DNA of 64,000 nt, from NCBI RefSeq assembly GCF_002154725.1, contig NZ_MTAW01000093.1, positions 60,950-124,949 of the forward strand, read 5' to 3'. Positions 1 to 8,657 of this stretch are shown piece by piece; the stretch's first letter is position 1; the number at the start of each line of letters is the position of its first letter. Under the pieces are notes generated by a model. It did no database searches, had not been told where the DNA came from, and saw only the letters and a program-made list of their open reading frames with translations. This DNA is from Nostoc sp. 106C (GTDB lineage: Bacteria; Cyanobacteriota; Cyanobacteriia; Cyanobacteriales; Nostocaceae). The translations under genes and the position numbers were made by a program.

Positions 1-135
1 GCGCACAGGGTAAACACGGAGATCGATGTGTCGTCAGATTTTAGAGAAATAGTATTACTTGCTGACTTTCTAGTTAAACAATCTCTCCCCCAGGCCTACC
101 GTATAAGTCGGAAACAATTCTTAGACTGTGCATGA
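1..135 (+). other. Open frame running in from the window edge
   Basis: Frame 1 is open from the first base to a TGA ending at 135 and gives 44 codons finishing in RKQFLDCA. It could be the C-terminal end of a gene that starts before the window, or chance. I do not recognise it, and no terminator hairpin follows at once. Confidence 0.25.
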
Positions 136-518
136 AAGCTCCTCCAGCTTCTAGGTTGAGTGTACGGTGAGAACTTGTTGTATGAGCAAGGGGATAGATC
201 TTCCATTCGCTAAATGTAAAGTTAAAAAAAGAATAATTATTACAATACCAACTTTATAAACTGATTAATAAGTTAAATAAGTTATGAGGCTAAAGGACAA
301 TTAATGTCCATTACGGGCTTCGTCCCCAGCTAAGAGAAAAATCACATCTTTAAGTAGAACGGTGTGGAAAAACAAAACTATGTTAAGAAAAATAAAATAG
401 GCTTAAACCCTCTTCCCTTCTGCCATCTGCCTCCTGCCTCATCCCAACGGTAAATCTTCACGCCGACCTACATAATAATTTAAATTTTAAGTATAAGTTT
501 TACAATAAGTAAATTGCT
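136..518. other. Intergenic, no gene seen
   Basis: AT-rich sequence upstream of the ethylene-receptor-like kinase. It contains no convincing ORF or RNA. A pyrimidine-rich patch (ctcttcccttctgccatctg) at about 410-430 is of the kind scattered between cyanobacterial genes. The kinase promoter presumably lies in the AT-rich part after 470. Confidence 0.4.
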
Positions 519-604
519 ATGACAAAATTATTACATAATTTTTTTTTCCTAATCAGTTTATCCCGCATGGGCATTGTTACCTTTGGCAGCCACAATTAGT
601 CTGG
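519..604 (+). pseudogene. Frameshifted 5' end of the ethylene-receptor-like kinase
   Basis: ATG at 519 opens a short frame (MTKLLHNFF) that enters T539-T547. On the other side of the T run, in the frame of the downstream kinase, come PNQFIPHGHCYLW and QPQLVWLH, the expected N-terminus of the ethylene-binding domain. A -1 shift, or one missing T, connects the two. It could be a true mutation, slippage on the T run or a sequencing error. Confidence 0.6.
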
Positions 605-2473
605 TTGCATATCATCTCAGATTCGCTAATTGCACTGGCTTATTATTCAATTCCAGTGATGCTGGTTTATTTTGTCCGCAAGCGAAGAGATGTGCCTTTC
701 GACTGGATTTTTCTGATGTTTGGCACATTCATTGTTGCATGTGGCACAACCCATGTAATAGAAGTGTGGACGCTTTGGCATCCCACCTATTGGCTATCAG
801 GACTGATTAAAGCTATCACTGCCCTTGTATCTGTATATACAGCTATAGAACTGGTGTCATTAATTCCTAAAGCACTTGTTATACCCAGCCCTGCCGAACT
901 AGAAGCAGCAAACTGCCAACTAGCCAAGGAAATTGTCGAACGCAAACGAACCGAGGAGGAGTTAAGAGAAAGTGAACAACGTTGGCAGTTAGCTCTGCGT
1001 GGTAATAATGATGGCATTTGGGACTGGAACGTTAAAAATAATGAAGTTTTCTTCTCAGCTCGCTGGAAGGAAATGCTCGGTTATCAAGACCAAGAGATTT
1101 CCAACCATTTCGATGAAATGATCAAACGAGTGCATCCCAATGATCTCGAAAGAGTGAAAAAAGCAGTTAAGGATCACTTTGCTAAGAAAACACCGTTTTA
1201 CACTAAGGAGTACCGTGTTTTATGTAAAGATGGCACCTACAAATGGATTTTAGATCGAGGTCAAGCGCTATGGGATGATGATAGTAACGTAGTGCGGATG
1301 GTCGGCTCGCATACTGATATTACTGAGCGTAAGCAAGCAGAAGAAAATCTCAGCAAACTACTCGACCAATTAGAAAGCAAAGTTGAGGAACGTACAGTAG
1401 AGTTAAAAAGAATTAACGCATCACTACAGGCAGAAATTTCTCAACGTCAGCGAATTGAGGAGGCATTACGAGAAAGCGAACAGCGATTTCGTGCCACATT
1501 CGATCAAGCAGCTGTTGGTATTGCTCATGTGGGAATAGATGGACGGTGGTTATTAGTTAACCAAAGGCTTTGCAATATTGTTGGTTATACATCCCAAGAA
1601 CTACAGTTGCGCACTTTCAAAGATATTACCTATCCAGACGACATGAAAGCCAGCCTGAAATACATTGACCAAGTATTAGCAGGTGATATACCCACTTTCT
1701 CCTTGGAAAAGCGTTATTTACGTAAAGACAGTTCTATAGTCTGGATTAATGTAACCGTATCTTTAGTTCATGAACGTTCTGGTAGCCCAAAATATTTTAT
1801 TGCTGTGATCGAAGATATTAGCGATCGCAAGCAATCAGAGGAACAAATCCAAGCATCACTCCGAGAAAAAGAGGTTCTTTTAAAAGAAATTTACCATCGT
1901 GTCAAAAATAATTTCCAGGTGATTTCTAGCCTGCTGAGCTTGCAATCTGAATATATCAAAGACAAAGAGGATATAGAAATATTCCAACAAAGCCAAATGC
2001 GGATCGCATCAATGGCTTTGGTTCACGAAAAAATGTATCAATCACGAGACTTATCGAGAATTAATTTTGGTGAATATGTCCAAGACTTGGTAGCAACTTT
2101 ATTAACTTCATACGAAGTTTCTGAAGATGCGATCGCCCTTAATATAGATATCGAAGAGAATATTTTGCTAGGTTTGGATACAGCAATTCCTTGTGGATTG
2201 ATTATTCATGAACTTGTTTCTAATTCTTTAAAATACGCATTTCCCTTGGAGAGGAATGGTGAAATTGGCATCGCTATCAGAAAAATATTTGAAAATAGAA
2301 TTTTACTTACTGTTCGTGATAATGGCATTGGCTTACCTGCAAACTTTAATTTTACAGATACAGCATCATTAGGATGGCAGTTAGTAGATGCTTTAGCCAG
2401 TCAGCTTCTAGGCGATATTAATATTGACAGCGATATCGGAGTAAAGTTTCAGATATCATTTCCCATCGGATAA
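605..2473 (+). CDS. Ethylene-receptor-like PAS histidine kinase (5' end frameshifted)
   Basis: Membrane sensor kinase resembling cyanobacterial Etr1 proteins such as Synechocystis Slr1212. Residues 1-90, counted from the TTG used here, form the three-helix ethylene-binding domain. C46 and H50 in the FIVACGTTH motif correspond to the Cu(I) ligands of plant ETR1. Two PAS domains follow (about 125-245 and 290-410), then a HisKA_2 H-box (EIYHRVKNN, His near 430) and an HATPase domain with DNGIGLP. The TTG start cannot be the native one: the same frame continues upstream through PHGHCYLW, usual just before the first helix in this family, to about 539, where it meets a run of nine Ts. An ATG at 519 in another frame reads MTKLLHNFF into that run, so one extra T would join them. 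The 605 start is the longest unambiguous frame. A hybrid kinase follows 17 bp downstream, probably co-transcribed. Confidence 0.85.
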   Translation: MHIISDSLIALAYYSIPVMLVYFVRKRRDVPFDWIFLMFGTFIVACGTTHVIEVWTLWHPTYWLSGLIKAITALVSVYTAIELVSLIPKALVIPSPAELEAANCQLAKEIVERKRTEEELRESEQRWQLALRGNNDGIWDWNVKNNEVFFSARWKEMLGYQDQEISNHFDEMIKRVHPNDLERVKKAVKDHFAKKTPFYTKEYRVLCKDGTYKWILDRGQALWDDDSNVVRMVGSHTDITERKQAEENLSKLLDQLESKVEERTVELKRINASLQAEISQRQRIEEALRESEQRFRATFDQAAVGIAHVGIDGRWLLVNQRLCNIVGYTSQELQLRTFKDITYPDDMKASLKYIDQVLAGDIPTFSLEKRYLRKDSSIVWINVTVSLVHERSGSPKYFIAVIEDISDRKQSEEQIQASLREKEVLLKEIYHRVKNNFQVISSLLSLQSEYIKDKEDIEIFQQSQMRIASMALVHEKMYQSRDLSRINFGEYVQDLVATLLTSYEVSEDAIALNIDIEENILLGLDTAIPCGLIIHELVSNSLKYAFPLERNGEIGIAIRKIFENRILLTVRDNGIGLPANFNFTDTASLGWQLVDALASQLLGDINIDSDIGVKFQISFPIG

Positions 2474-2490
2474 TTGTACAGGAATACCAG

Positions 2491-4023
2491 ATGACAAACG
2501 CCAAGATTTTGGTTGTAGAAGATGAAGCTATTGTGGCTAAGGATCTACGAAATCGACTAACAAGATTTGGTTATATGGTTCCTGGCGTCGCTTCTTCAGG
2601 ACAAGAAGCAATTAATAAAGCACTAGAATTTTGTCCAGATTTAGTGCTGATGGATATTAAGTTAAAAGGTGAAATGGACGGTGTAGAAGCTGCTCAAGAA
2701 ATTCATAAGCATTTAGATATACCGATAATTTATCTAACTGCTTATGCGGATGATAATACATTAGAGCGAGCAAAGGTTACTGAGCCATTTGGTTATTTAC
2801 TCAAACCTTTTAAAGAAAGAGAACTACAAACTAATATTGAAATAGCACTGACTAAACATAGACTAGAAAAAGAATTAAAAGCCAACCAAAAATGGCTATC
2901 TACATTACTTAAGTGTATAAGTGATGGAGTAATTGCCAGCGATGCCCAAGAGTCAGTAAATTTTATGAATCCTGTGGCAGAAAATCTGACAGGATGGGAA
3001 GAGTCAGAAGCTTTGGGAAGAAATTCCGCAGAAATATTTAACATTGCCAATGCAGCAACTCGTAACTCTATTGAAAGTCCGATCAGAAAAGTTCTTCAAG
3101 ATGGCGCTGTCGTCGAACTACCGCAAGACACAATTCTAATTGCTAGAAATGGTCAGGAAGTCCCAATAGATGATAGTGCTGCACCAATTAGAGATGACAA
3201 AGATAATATTATAGGTGCAGTTTTGATATTTCGGGATATTACTGAGCGCAAAAAGGCTAGTGAGGCCCGGAAAAGGGAAATTGAGCAAACGCAACTTGTA
3301 GCGCAGTTAGAAGAACTCAATCAACTTAAAAATGATTTTTTAAATTTAGTTTCTCATGAATTGCGATCGCCTCTCCACAACATGAAGGTGATGATTCAAG
3401 TATTGCAAATCTCTACCGATCCTCAGACATTCCAGCGTTATCTGGATTTGATGAAAGCAGAGTGCGATCGCGAGATAGATCTCATTAACGATTTGTTAGA
3501 CTTACAACGTCTGGAAACTTCTTGCTATTTACCCATTGCTCCTGACGTACTGCTATTACAGCATTGGTTACCTTTATTGATCGAGCCGTTTCAAGCTCGT
3601 GTTGAAGAACATCAGCAAACTCTACAGCTAAATGTCCCTTCTCATCTTCCAGCATTAATATCAGACCGCACCAGCTTGGAACGAATATTAATAGAATTGC
3701 TCAATAACGCCTGCAAATATACTCCTGCTGGCGGTGAAATCATCTTAAATGTCCGTCACAACTCCTCAGGAACACCCCCAGAAACGATAATTACTGTCAG
3801 TAATTCAGTAGAAATTCCCACAGCAGGGTTACCACGAATTTTTGAGAAATTCTATCGCATTGCTAGTGCAGACTACTCGAAACAAGGCGGCACGGGGTTA
3901 GGATTAGCCATAGTACAGAAGATGGTTGAACAACTCCAAGGAAGCATTCAAGTAGAAAGCAGCGAGGGATGGACAATTTTTACCATCTCATTAACTGATT
4001 TGGTGATTCCTTTCAACGAGTAG
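2491..4023 (+). CDS. Response regulator-PAS-histidine kinase (hybrid)
   Basis: Cytoplasmic two-component protein of 510 residues. An N-terminal receiver (about 5-118) has the acidic pair near residue 11, phospho-acceptor D55 in LVLMDIKLKG and a KPF lysine. A PAS domain follows (about 130-250, ending ITERKKA). HisKA has H289 in LVSHELRSP, and the HATPase shows LLNNACKYTPAGG and GTGLGLAIV. The receiver-first order suggests it takes phosphate from a partner kinase, most simply the ethylene-receptor-like kinase 17 bp upstream, and signals on through its own kinase core. There are no membrane segments. The start is supported by an AGGA-type ribosome site in the short gap. Confidence 0.9.
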   Translation: MTNAKILVVEDEAIVAKDLRNRLTRFGYMVPGVASSGQEAINKALEFCPDLVLMDIKLKGEMDGVEAAQEIHKHLDIPIIYLTAYADDNTLERAKVTEPFGYLLKPFKERELQTNIEIALTKHRLEKELKANQKWLSTLLKCISDGVIASDAQESVNFMNPVAENLTGWEESEALGRNSAEIFNIANAATRNSIESPIRKVLQDGAVVELPQDTILIARNGQEVPIDDSAAPIRDDKDNIIGAVLIFRDITERKKASEARKREIEQTQLVAQLEELNQLKNDFLNLVSHELRSPLHNMKVMIQVLQISTDPQTFQRYLDLMKAECDREIDLINDLLDLQRLETSCYLPIAPDVLLLQHWLPLLIEPFQARVEEHQQTLQLNVPSHLPALISDRTSLERILIELLNNACKYTPAGGEIILNVRHNSSGTPPETIITVSNSVEIPTAGLPRIFEKFYRIASADYSKQGGTGLGLAIVQKMVEQLQGSIQVESSEGWTIFTISLTDLVIPFNE

Positions 4024-4197
4024 TCTGCAATATGGCTAGATACGGTTAATACAAGATAAAAGTATACATTTATTAATATTATTAGCTTGCTACTAAATTC
4101 CGAAAATTAATATTTTCTTTCATTCAATAGATAGGGGAAATCCTAGTTGATTAGAGTTAATATTTGGCTTGTGAATGTCTGAAGAACGTTAATACCT

Positions 4198-4228
4198 GCC
4201 CTGGAGTAGATCCAGGGCTTTATTTTTA
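4198..4228 (+). terminator. Rho-independent terminator
   Basis: GCCCTGGA and TCCAGGGC flank a 5-nt loop and are followed by TTTATTTTT. It lies about 175 bp after the hybrid kinase stop. It either ends that operon or belongs to the first, degenerate unit of the repeat array that follows. Confidence 0.7.
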
Positions 4229-4336
4229 GGATTTAGCTTTATTTAACTTAGATGTGTCTTAAAGAAAATGACTTAATCTATTCTTTCTTTTAAATCTGTG
4301 ATGGGTCACAACATACCATTTTTATGGAGATTTGTA

Positions 4337-4440
4337 CACCCCAAATAGAAAGATGATCTATAAGAAGAGTATGTCTAGATTATCTATATATGGTAAACAC
4401 CTGGTATATCTGGAGGCTTGGTTTTAGCCGAGCCTTTTTC
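4337..4440 (+). ncRNA. Small-RNA-like tandem unit 1
   Basis: First of four related units on the plus strand. The upstream block (CCCC, GATGATC, AGAGTATGTCTA) is a diverged copy of that in units 2 and 3. The 3' part, GTAAACACCTGGTATATC, runs into a terminator AGGCTTGG-loop-CCGAGCCT with TTTTT. If the upstream block is promoter, the RNA would be about 50-60 nt. Layout and size recall the tandem NsiR1 sRNA arrays of heterocystous cyanobacteria, but I cannot confirm homology. Confidence 0.45.
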
Positions 4441-4550
4441 ATATATTTAGTATATAAGTATGTAAGTATATGCTTATATGCTGAGAATTCTTCACATAGC
4501 TAGTATCTTCAGCAAGTATTTTCCAAGCAGTTTTTGGCGTATTTGGATAC

Positions 4551-4654
4551 AACCCCTAGGATGATGCTCTGCCATAAGAGTAGGTCTAAATTAATTTAGT
4601 ACGTTGTTAAGCACAGCAATGATCGAGGTTTGGCTCGCGACCAAACCTTTTTTT
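4551..4654 (+). ncRNA. Small-RNA-like tandem unit 2
   Basis: Contains CCCCTAGGATGATG, a small inverted repeat CTCT-GCCATA-AGAG, then TAGGTCTAAATTA. The transcribed-looking part TTAAGCACAGCAATGATC ends in a strong terminator, AGGTTTGG-loop-CCAAACCT, followed by seven Ts. The unit length (about 104 bp) matches unit 1. There is no ORF. Confidence 0.5.
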
Positions 4655-4702
4655 CTTAACAACAAGGTTACTTTCTATCAGTCTTGAGATAATTTGCACA
4701 CA

Positions 4703-4803
4703 TCCCCTAGGATGATGAACTGCAAGCAGAGTAAGTCTAAATTAGGCTTGGTGTAGTAAATGCTTGGTATATACAGAGGCTTGGTCAAACCAAGCCTCTT
4801 TCA
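4703..4803 (+). ncRNA. Small-RNA-like tandem unit 3
   Basis: CCCCTAGGATGATG is identical to unit 2. The small inverted repeat is CTGC-AA-GCAG, different in bases but still paired, followed by AGTCTAAATTA. The 3' part, GTAAATGCTTGGTATATA, resembles unit 1. The terminator is GAGGCTTGG-TCAAA-CCAAGCCTC with a short T tail. Confidence 0.5.
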
Positions 4804-4895
4804 TGTTGACTGTTGTCGATTAACTAATTATTCGTCCGTGGCAACAGATTGTTGATCAAATTTACACTCATTAGCCTTTAGGATAACTGGATACA

Positions 4896-5004
4896 GCCCT
4901 CAGGAAGATGAAATATACAAAAGTTAGCCCTAAATTAATCTGCGATGTCTGTTTAAGCACCAGGATATGAGGAGGCTTAGCTGAATGCTGAGCCTTTTTC
5001 TTCT
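4896..5004 (+). ncRNA. Small-RNA-like tandem unit 4
   Basis: The most diverged unit. The upstream block is CCCTCAGGAAGATG with GCCCTAAATTAAT. The 3' part, TTAAGCACCAGGATATG, clearly matches units 1-3, and the terminator is AGGCTTAGC-loop-GCTGAGCCT with TTTTT. It sits just past the 3' end of the convergent SDR gene, so the terminator may serve only the RNA unit. Confidence 0.45.
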
Positions 5005-5042
5005 TTATAGCAGATGCGATCGCATTCAGAGAAATTGTGCTG

Positions 5043-5861
5043 TTAATTAACAGTTGGTTGCAAGAAAAGCTTATCCCAGTCAATTACAGGCGGTCTTGTT
5101 CCTTGATTCACCAATTCAAAAATTTGCCTTTCACTAGCTGGGTGAAAAAGACACTCCACACAAGCTGCGGCCACGTCAATTCGGCTAGCATCACCTAAGA
5201 GTTTATCGCCCTTGCCGATTACCACACCTAACTTGCTGTCTGTTTTTGCTTTGAAAAGAGTGTTGAGGTCGTATGAGGTATAAGGGCCATCAATCAAACG
5301 TCCGGGACGAATAATAGTGTAGGGTAATCCCGAATTAGCGATCACTTGCTCACCTTTTTCTTTAGCATCCAAGACACCAAAGCCATTGAGAATGCTCCAA
5401 GGAAGCTGATCCTTACGCAGAATACCGCAAGAAGAAACGAAAACAAATCGCTGGAGATTAGGCGGTGCTGCTGCTACTAAGTTAGTGACACCTTGAGCAT
5501 CGACCTTTGCTGGACTGTTCTTGGCTCTAGAATCACGATGTTTACGATCAACAAGCAACTGAATCCATTCAATCCAACTAGGACTGGGGTCAAACTCCCA
5601 TTTACTGGAAGGAAACGCACTAGTGCCAGTACAACAGATGATATGAGTAATATCCTCCATTGCGTCCGGGAGCGTAGCGGGATCGCGGATATCACCTACA
5701 GCAACTTCGACTCTGTTATTAAACATATTTTGGGCTTTTGCTGGATTGCGTGTCAGGATGCGAACCCTTAAGCCTTTTTCTAGCAGTTCACTTACTACAA
5801 GTTGCCCTACTCCACCAGTAGCACCAGCAACTAGCACCAAATCTTTAACTGAAGAAGTCAT
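5043..5861 (-). CDS. NAD(P)-binding SDR-family protein (NmrA/Ycf39-like)
   Basis: Atypical short-chain dehydrogenase of 272 residues. The N-terminal Rossmann motif GATGGVG (about residues 13-19) follows a beta strand LVLVAG, and the pattern RVRILTRNPAKA fits NAD(P)H specificity. VFVSSCGI and a region around YTIIRPGRL fit the divergent active site of this class. Related cyanobacterial and chloroplast proteins act as assembly factors or redox enzymes; the substrate here is unknown. There is no signal peptide. The start is supported by AGGGGC about 7 nt upstream. No partner gene lies on the same strand. Confidence 0.8.
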   Translation of the reverse strand: MTSSVKDLVLVAGATGGVGQLVVSELLEKGLRVRILTRNPAKAQNMFNNRVEVAVGDIRDPATLPDAMEDITHIICCTGTSAFPSSKWEFDPSPSWIEWIQLLVDRKHRDSRAKNSPAKVDAQGVTNLVAAAPPNLQRFVFVSSCGILRKDQLPWSILNGFGVLDAKEKGEQVIANSGLPYTIIRPGRLIDGPYTSYDLNTLFKAKTDSKLGVVIGKGDKLLGDASRIDVAAACVECLFHPASERQIFELVNQGTRPPVIDWDKLFLQPTVN

Positions 5862-6455
5862 AATTGCCCCTAAGATAGCCTATTGCTAATCTAATCAAAA
5901 ATGCCGTTAAAGCCATCGTTCTATGGGTGATGCTATCTAACTGCATTTTATGCCTCACGCCAAAAAGCCCAATCGTTATGATTGGACTTTTTGGTGGGGT
6001 TATATTTCCCAAACAGTTAAATATAGAAAGTTAGCTATAAATCAATATCCTTTTATCCTGGAGATAACTACCATTGCGAAGTAGCCAGTTCCAGAAAATT
6101 TAAACACAAATTTCCGGAGTATTTTAGTAGCAATCAAAAAGGGGATGCGGTCTACATAGCATTGGAGTTTGATGGGGAATTAAGCCCCGTAGCCCCAGTT
6201 TTAGACAATTTAGATACTATGCGATCGCTATGTAACAACTAAATCTCCAAAAATCCTGAATGGCATTGCTGAACCAACTACTTCTACCAAGAACAGATGG
6301 TAGCTTGATTTTTGCCGCACTGTACTAGTTGATTAATTGGTAAAGAATGCTATCTGGGCTATGAGTTTGCCTTGCCAATATATATCTCCACAGTAGAAGC
6401 CGCAAAGCATACGAGCAAGTTATAATTCTCTTGCGGAGAGACGTAACAAAAATTT
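5862..6455. other. Intergenic with one hairpin
   Basis: Region between divergent genes. Apart from the hairpin annotated separately, it holds a GGGG-AATTAAG-CCCC mini-hairpin near 6174 and a HIP1 site near 6220. No ORF with a plausible ribosome site was seen. Promoters for both flanking genes should lie here. Confidence 0.4.
5961..5992. terminator. Symmetric hairpin with A/T flanks
   Basis: AAAAAGCCCAATC and GATTGGACTTTTT form a 13-bp stem with one mismatch. The A-rich left and T-rich right sides make it a possible terminator in either direction. It lies upstream of both divergent neighbours, so it may end an unannotated short transcript. Confidence 0.5.
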
Positions 6456-6782
6456 ATGAGTAACCCCATTTTGCAAGCCTTTTTTGTCGGCAGAGCTGTA
6501 GCTGAAGTGGTTAACGAACGCTTAGAGGTCGCCTTAACTGATGCTTTAAGCGAACTTGGCAAATTTGATGCTGAAGCTAGAGAACAGTTGCGCCAGTTTA
6601 CAGATGATGTCCTAGAGCGGGCAAATCGAGCCGCAGAGGCTGCTAATGTTGGTCAATCGACTACAGTACGCGGGCCAAGTGGTTCTGACCCAGTTGATTT
6701 GCAAGCCATGATTGATGAACTGCGAGCAGAAATCGCCTTATTGCGTACGGAATTACAGAAGTATCGTAGTAGTTCTGTATAA
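6456..6782 (+). CDS. Small conserved cyanobacterial protein (DUF6825-like)
   Basis: 108 residues starting MSNPILQAFFVGRAVAEVV and continuing as an acidic helical protein. The C-terminal coiled-coil-like segment (about 80-105) is rich in Leu, Glu and Arg. It looks like a family I know as DUF6825, conserved in cyanobacteria and chloroplasts; the function is not established to my knowledge. There is no signal peptide or membrane helix. It precedes the ABC1 kinase on the same strand, separated by about 170 bp carrying a short tandem repeat, so co-transcription is possible but not shown. Confidence 0.7.
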   Translation: MSNPILQAFFVGRAVAEVVNERLEVALTDALSELGKFDAEAREQLRQFTDDVLERANRAAEAANVGQSTTVRGPSGSDPVDLQAMIDELRAEIALLRTELQKYRSSSV

Positions 6783-6811
6783 AAGTTAAGAAAAATCTAC
6801 TAGAAAACATA

Positions 6812-6875
6812 CTTAGTCATTAGTCATTAGTCAAAAGTTATGGACACATGACAAACAACAAAGGACAAATGACAT
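6812..6875 (+). repeat. Short tandem repeats (STRR type)
   Basis: TAGTCATTAGTCATTAGTCA followed by CAAAGGACAAATGACA is built from 7-bp-like units common between genes of heterocystous cyanobacteria. Related motifs occur near 15430 and 25985. The repeat supplies a misleading TTG start with a GGA in front of the ABC1 kinase. Confidence 0.7.
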
Positions 6876-6953
6876 TTGAACGCAAAGAGTTTAGGAACTG
6901 AAGTGTCTTTTCTTCCAGGTGATTCGATTAAAAACCAACGGTACGCAACAAAT

Positions 6954-8639
6954 ATGGAAAAAGGTTATTCGGATAAGGCATACCGTTGGAATCAGGAAAA
7001 CTATTCTAGTAGACGGCGCTTTGTGGACATTTGGTCTTTTGTGTTGACCTTAATGTTCAAACTTTGGCGATACAACAAAGCTTGGAGTTATCCAGGCGGA
7101 ATAACTGAAGACAAGCAAGCTGTAAGGCGTAAAGCCCAAGCTGTCTGGATTCGTAATACCCTGCTCGACTTAGGACCAACCTTTATTAAAGTTGGGCAGT
7201 TATTTTCTACCCGTGCTGATATATTTCCGATCGAGTATGTAGAAGAATTAGCAAAGTTACAAGATAAAGTACCCGCCTTTAGCTATGACCAAGTAGAAAC
7301 GATTATTCAGCGAGAACTAGGTAAGAAAATTCCCGATCTTTTCCAGAATTTTGATCCTATTCCCTTAGCAGCTGCTAGTTTAGGGCAAGTACACAAAGCT
7401 GTGCTGTATAGTGGCGAAGCCGTTGTTGTAAAAGTGCAGCGTCCTGGACTGAAGAAGCTATTTGAAATTGATTTACAGATTCTTAAAGGAATTACCCGGT
7501 ATTTTCAAAACCATCCCAAATGGGGGCGGGGGAGAGATTGGATCGGAATTTACGAAGAGTGTTGTCGGATTCTTTGGGAAGAAATTGATTATCTGAACGA
7601 AGGCCGGAATGCTGACACTTTCCGGCGTAACTTTCGTGGCTACGATTGGGTGAAGGTACCTAGGATTTACTGGCGTTACACCTCGCCGCAAGTGCTGACT
7701 TTGGAGTATGTCCCAGGAATTAAAATTAGCCAATACGAGGCCATAGAGGCTGCGGGTTTGGATCGCAAGATCATTGCTCGTCAAGGTGCACAAGCTTACC
7801 TCTTGCAGCTGCTCAATAATGGCTTTTTCCATGCAGATCCCCACCCAGGAAATATAGCCGTTAGTCCAAATGGCGATTTGATATTTTACGATTTCGGCAT
7901 GATGGGGCGGATTAAATCCAATGTGCGTGAAGGACTAATGCAAACGCTGTTTGGCATTGCTCAAAAAGATGGCGATCGCGTTATTCAGTCTTTGATTGAT
8001 TTGGGAGCGATCGCACCAGTAGATGATATGGGACCAGTGCGGCGTTCCGTCCAATACATGCTGGATCATTTCATGGATAAGCCGTTTGAAAACCAATCAG
8101 TTGCGGCAATCAGTGACGACCTCTACGAAATAGCGTATAATCAACCATTTAGATTTCCAGCAACCTTCACTTTTGTGATGCGAGCTTTTTCCACTCTTGA
8201 GGGAGTTGGCAAGGGCTTAGATCCAGAATTTAATTTTATGGAAGTTGCCAAACCTTATGCAATGCAACTTATGACCAATATGAATGGTTCTGAGAGCAAT
8301 AGCTTCCTAAATGAATTAAGTCGCCAAGCAGTTCAAGTCAGTACTACTGCTTTTGGGCTACCACGTAGATTAGAGGATACACTAGAAAAGTTAGAGCGCG
8401 GCGATATGCGTATGCGAGTCCGTTCTCTAGAAACGGAACGCTTACTGAGACGGCAAAGCAATATTCAGATAGGTATTAGCTACGCTCTACTCATCAGTGG
8501 ATTTACGCTTTCAGGCACCATTTTATTGGTGAATCATTATGTATTATTAGCAGTACTGGCTGGTTTAATTGCAGCAGCGATCGCAGGGCTACTGATTCGA
8601 TTACTTTTACGTCTCGAACGTTCTGACCGTATGTATTAA
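6954..8639 (+). CDS. ABC1/UbiB-family atypical kinase
   Basis: Member of the ABC1/ADCK/UbiB family. Bacterial relatives act in quinone metabolism and plastid relatives in plastoglobule lipid and tocopherol control. Visible motifs are the family KxGQ signature in FIKVGQLFSTRAD, the Ala-rich loop AAASLGQVH, the Lys in VVVKVQRPG, catalytic HADPHPGN (about residue 292) and metal-binding DFG in YDFGMMG. Two hydrophobic helices close the protein (about 505-555), so it is probably membrane-bound. I chose ATG 6954 because conserved sequence (YRWNQENYSSRRRFVDIW) begins just after it. The longer TTG start at 6876 lies at the end of a short repeat and adds a non-conserved leader. A PP2C gene follows after 18 bp. 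Confidence 0.88.
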   Translation: MEKGYSDKAYRWNQENYSSRRRFVDIWSFVLTLMFKLWRYNKAWSYPGGITEDKQAVRRKAQAVWIRNTLLDLGPTFIKVGQLFSTRADIFPIEYVEELAKLQDKVPAFSYDQVETIIQRELGKKIPDLFQNFDPIPLAAASLGQVHKAVLYSGEAVVVKVQRPGLKKLFEIDLQILKGITRYFQNHPKWGRGRDWIGIYEECCRILWEEIDYLNEGRNADTFRRNFRGYDWVKVPRIYWRYTSPQVLTLEYVPGIKISQYEAIEAAGLDRKIIARQGAQAYLLQLLNNGFFHADPHPGNIAVSPNGDLIFYDFGMMGRIKSNVREGLMQTLFGIAQKDGDRVIQSLIDLGAIAPVDDMGPVRRSVQYMLDHFMDKPFENQSVAAISDDLYEIAYNQPFRFPATFTFVMRAFSTLEGVGKGLDPEFNFMEVAKPYAMQLMTNMNGSESNSFLNELSRQAVQVSTTAFGLPRRLEDTLEKLERGDMRMRVRSLETERLLRRQSNIQIGISYALLISGFTLSGTILLVNHYVLLAVLAGLIAAAIAGLLIRLLLRLERSDRMY

Positions 8640-8657
8640 TTTTCGCAGTAAAAATTT

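Noticed and set aside
120..200. Possible group II intron fragment
   Set aside because: I compared it with the usual domain V pattern from memory and found no convincing AGC/GNRA stem.
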